Shown: one piece after another, positions 62,374 through 64,000 of the stretch
Layout of the letters: each line of letters begins with the position of its first letter
Position numbering within the stretch: the stretch's first letter is position 1
DNA from: Azospirillum sp. 412522
GTDB taxonomy: Bacteria; Pseudomonadota; Alphaproteobacteria; Azospirillales; Azospirillaceae
NCBI RefSeq assembly: GCF_019805165.1
Contig: NZ_RWIJ01000018.1
Location: 28,243 to 92,242 of the forward strand
Direction of reading: 5' to 3'
DNA length: 64,000 nucleotides
Translations under genes and position numbers: made by a program
The notes under the pieces: model-generated
Told to the model about the DNA's origin: nothing
The model's database searches: none
Seen by the model: the letters and a program-made list of their open reading frames with translations, nothing else

Positions 62374-62382
62374 TGGGTTTGC

Positions 62383-62889
62383 CTATTTTTTGGGCGCCTC
62401 GGGCGGGCCGCCGGTCCCCCATCCGCCGACCAGCCGCAGCCGTCCGGCGGGCGAGAGGTCGGGCAGGACGGACAGCACGGTCTGCTCCGTCAGTTCGGCG
62501 ATCTGGCGGCGCTTGGCGCGGGCGGCGGTGATGGCGTCGCGCAGGGAATCGAAATCCACCGGCTCGGCCTGGAGCAGGCTGCGGACCTGCTGTCCCTCCT
62601 CGCGATACTCCTGGCTCAGCGCGTCGTAGCGCGGGCGCAGCGGTTCGAAAATAGCGCGCAGGCGGGCGGCATCGGCATCGGACAGGTCGGCGGCCACATG
62701 CTCGACGAAGCGGTCGGGCATCGGCCGGTAGGGCGGGGGCGCCGGCTTGCCGGTGGCGCCGACCAGCATGGCGGCCAGGAACAGGTTCAGCGCCAGCGAC
62801 ATCAGCGCCAGCCGGCGTATGGTCAATCGCTGCCGGAGGCGGGGCAGGAGAGACTGCCGGGGGCGACCGGGGGCAATGAGGCCGCTCAT
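62383..62889 (-). CDS. periplasmic heavy-metal-sensor-like protein
   Basis: A 168-residue single-pass membrane protein. It has an N-terminal basic segment, one helix (LALMSLALNLFLAAMLVGA) and a periplasmic helical part (DLSDADAARLRAIFEPLRPRYDALSQEYREEGQQVRSLLQAE) with the Spy/CnrX-like pattern of the periplasmic metal-sensor family. Its ATG overlaps the end of the anti-sigma-like gene (ATGA). In comparable operons such proteins tune an ECF sigma/anti-sigma pair in response to metals; that role is inferred here. No Cys; ligands would be His or acid residues. Confidence 0.8.
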   Translation of the reverse strand: MSGLIAPGRPRQSLLPRLRQRLTIRRLALMSLALNLFLAAMLVGATGKPAPPPYRPMPDRFVEHVAADLSDADAARLRAIFEPLRPRYDALSQEYREEGQQVRSLLQAEPVDFDSLRDAITAARAKRRQIAELTEQTVLSVLPDLSPAGRLRLVGGWGTGGPPEAPKK

Positions 62890-63329
62890 CGGGACTCTCC
62901 GTCGAACAGGGTGACGACCTCGTCGTTCAGCAGGGCCAGTTCCTGGCCGCGGGGTGCGGTGCCGGCGGGGGTGTCGAGATGGCCGGCGAACCAGCCCCCG
63001 GTCACCCAGCCCAACGCCAGCAGGGCGACGCAGAAGCCGGCCACCGCCCGCCGTGGCATCCGGCCGAGCAGGAGCATGACCACGCTCTCCTGCGGCTTTT
63101 GCCGTGCGGCGGCGCCGACGGCCGACAGCAGGCGGTCGACACGGTTGTCCTCCACCGCCAGGGCGGGGCCGGCCAGCAGCCGGTCGAAGGACTGCGCGTG
63201 CTCCAGGGCGCTGCGCAAAGCGGGGGAGCGGGCGAGGGCGGCCTCGGCCGCGGCGCGCAGTTCCGGCGGCCAGCGTTCCGGGGAGGCGCCGTAATCGTCC
63301 AGATGGCGGAGGAAGTCTTCGTCGGTCAT
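62886..63329 (-). CDS. anti-sigma-factor-like membrane protein
   Basis: A 147-residue protein. The cytoplasmic N-terminal part (DEDFLRHLDDYGASPERWPPELRAAAEAALARSPALRSALEHAQSFDRLL) is rich in helices. One membrane segment follows (AVAGFCVALLALGWVTGGWFAGHL), then a short periplasmic tail. Its size and one-helix shape fit anti-sigma factors; it lacks a zinc His-Cys motif. ATG 63329 has GGGAGGA upstream; GTG 63344 overlaps the sigma stop (GTGA) and is a possible alternative. Placed between the ECF sigma gene and the metal-sensor-like gene. Confidence 0.75.
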   Translation of the reverse strand: MTDEDFLRHLDDYGASPERWPPELRAAAEAALARSPALRSALEHAQSFDRLLAGPALAVEDNRVDRLLSAVGAAARQKPQESVVMLLLGRMPRRAVAGFCVALLALGWVTGGWFAGHLDTPAGTAPRGQELALLNDEVVTLFDGESR

Positions 63330-63340
63330 GGCATCCTCCC

Positions 63341-63892
63341 TCACGCGATGTCGGCGGTGGCGAGCGCGGTCTTCAGCGTGGCCCGGGCGCGGGCCAGCAA
63401 CGAGGCGAAGGCGCTTTCGCTCATGGTCAGGACCTCGGCGGCCTGCCGCAGGCTGAGGCCTTCCTGGTGGAACAGCACGACGGCGGCGCGCTGGCGGTCG
63501 GGCAAGGCGGCCAGCGCCCGGTTGACCCGCTCCGCCGTCTGGCGCTCGGCGATGCGGGCGAGGGCGTCGGGCCGCTCGTCGGGCGGATCGCCGGCCTCCT
63601 CCAGCGGCGACCAGCCGGGGCGGCGGCCGCGGTCGATGGCGAGGTTCATGACGATGCGGTAGAGCCAGGTGGTGAAGGCGGCCCGCGCCCCGTCCCAGCG
63701 GCCGGCATGCTGCCAGACCCGCAGGAAGGCCTCCTGCGCGATCTCGTCGGCGTCGGACGGGTTGCCGGTCATCCGCTGGGCCAGCGCCACCGCGCGGCGC
63801 ATGTGGCGGGCGGCCAGACGGTCGAAGGCGGCGGCGTCGCCGCCGGCCACGCGGCCCATCAGTTCGTCGTCGCTGTCGCTCGCCTCGATCAC
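63341..63892 (-). CDS. ECF-type RNA polymerase sigma factor
   Basis: A 183-residue extracytoplasmic-function sigma factor. Region 2 shows DADEIAQEAFLRVWQHAGRW and AFTTWLYRIVMNLAIDRGRR; region 4 shows ALAALPDRQRAAVVLFHQEGLSLRQAAEVLTMSESAFASLLARARATLK. It lacks the middle region, as ECF factors do. It is the first gene of a three-gene unit with an anti-sigma-like and a metal-sensor-like protein, all overlapping or nearly so. Metal or envelope stress is the likely signal. Confidence 0.95.
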   Translation of the reverse strand: MIEASDSDDELMGRVAGGDAAAFDRLAARHMRRAVALAQRMTGNPSDADEIAQEAFLRVWQHAGRWDGARAAFTTWLYRIVMNLAIDRGRRPGWSPLEEAGDPPDERPDALARIAERQTAERVNRALAALPDRQRAAVVLFHQEGLSLRQAAEVLTMSESAFASLLARARATLKTALATADIA

Positions 63893-63960
63893 CGGGGCTC
63901 CGCTCCTGCCGTGGGCCAGAACTATGCCGAAGAGGGTGGTGAGGCGCCAGGGGCGTGATC

Positions 63961-64000
63961 TCTCCCTCTCCCCCCCGGGGAGAGGGGCGGGGTGAGGGGG
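63961..64000 (+). repeat. C-rich hairpin repeat, cut by window edge
   Basis: TCTCCCCCCCGGGGAGAGGGG followed by GGGGTGAGGGGG-type sequence: the start of another copy of the dispersed family, upstream of the ECF sigma gene. Confidence 0.75.

Overview
The window is about 64 kb of very GC-rich DNA, packed with genes on both strands. Overlapping ATGA/GTGA start-stop junctions are frequent, and almost every real gene carries a long antisense shadow frame. Gene content points to a free-living alphaproteobacterium of the Azospirillum/Rhodospirillales type. This rests on an rluD-rpoH pair, a DUF1127 protein, a DUF6476-like protein, a valine-catabolism cluster with mmsA and mmsB, many ABC transporters and signalling proteins, and C-rich hairpin repeats that encode tails such as TLSPGGRG. 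The genus is an inference from gene content and style, not from a search.

Layout, left to right. (1) 1-3133, minus strand: three glycosyltransferase genes, the first cut by the window edge. (2) 3402-12781, minus: a Yej-type peptide/opine ABC importer (dual ATPase, binding protein, two permeases). Upstream of it lies a large ABC-exporter-like protein whose nucleotide-binding motifs are degenerate and which ends in a cyclic-nucleotide-binding domain. (3) 12960-14948, minus: a small methyltransferase and homogentisate dioxygenase (hmgA) behind a perfect operator-like palindrome. (4) 15242-20563, minus: a 1773-residue exported protein joining a two-partner-secretion/filamentous-haemagglutinin domain, a 40-proline run and a C-terminal caspase-like protease. 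Divergent from it are a ParA-type ATPase and a DUF3102-like protein, with two LacI-type palindromes in between. (5) 22450-27863: a small exported protein, a LysR regulator and the mmsB / acyl-CoA dehydrogenase / mmsA valine cluster. (6) 27964-30694, minus: arsR-arsC-acr3-arsH arsenic resistance. (7) 30893-33360: a second ParA/MinD-like ATPase with a hydrophobic tail, and an Old Yellow Enzyme. (8) 33446-38007, minus: an orphan amino-acid-binding protein, a hybrid histidine kinase and a CheY-like regulator. (9) 38262-45530: aldo/keto reductase, LysR and divergent MFS exporter, then a plus-strand run of DUF1127, GNAT, PLP dehydratase, PhzF-like, VOC and GGCT-like genes. (10) 45735-49518, minus: MarR-GNAT fusion, GNAT, rpoH and rluD. 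(11) 49571-53647: DUF6476-like protein, threonine aldolase, three tRNA-Glu genes, an RlmL-type RNA methyltransferase and a short-chain dehydrogenase. (12) 53894-55957: a chemoreceptor preceded by several TTCGCA/TGCGAA palindromes. (13) 55989-61787, minus: a TonB receptor / binding protein / permease / ATPase iron-siderophore operon behind a Fur-box-like site, then trxC. (14) 61871-63892, minus: a short ribbon-helix-helix-like protein, a cluster of DnaA-box-like sequences, and an ECF sigma / anti-sigma-like / metal-sensor-like trio.

Two dispersed repeat families run through the window. One is a 155-166 bp MITE-like element with 13-14 bp terminal inverted repeats (three copies). The other is a C-rich hairpin family of several copies; three of them have become part of coding sequence, at the N-terminus of one binding protein and at the C-termini of two ABC proteins.

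The most unusual items are the haemagglutinin-polyproline-caspase fusion with its ParA/DUF3102 neighbours, the pseudo-ABC protein with a cNMP domain, the membrane-tailed ParA, and the repeat-recoded protein ends. No CRISPR array, prophage or transposase gene was seen.
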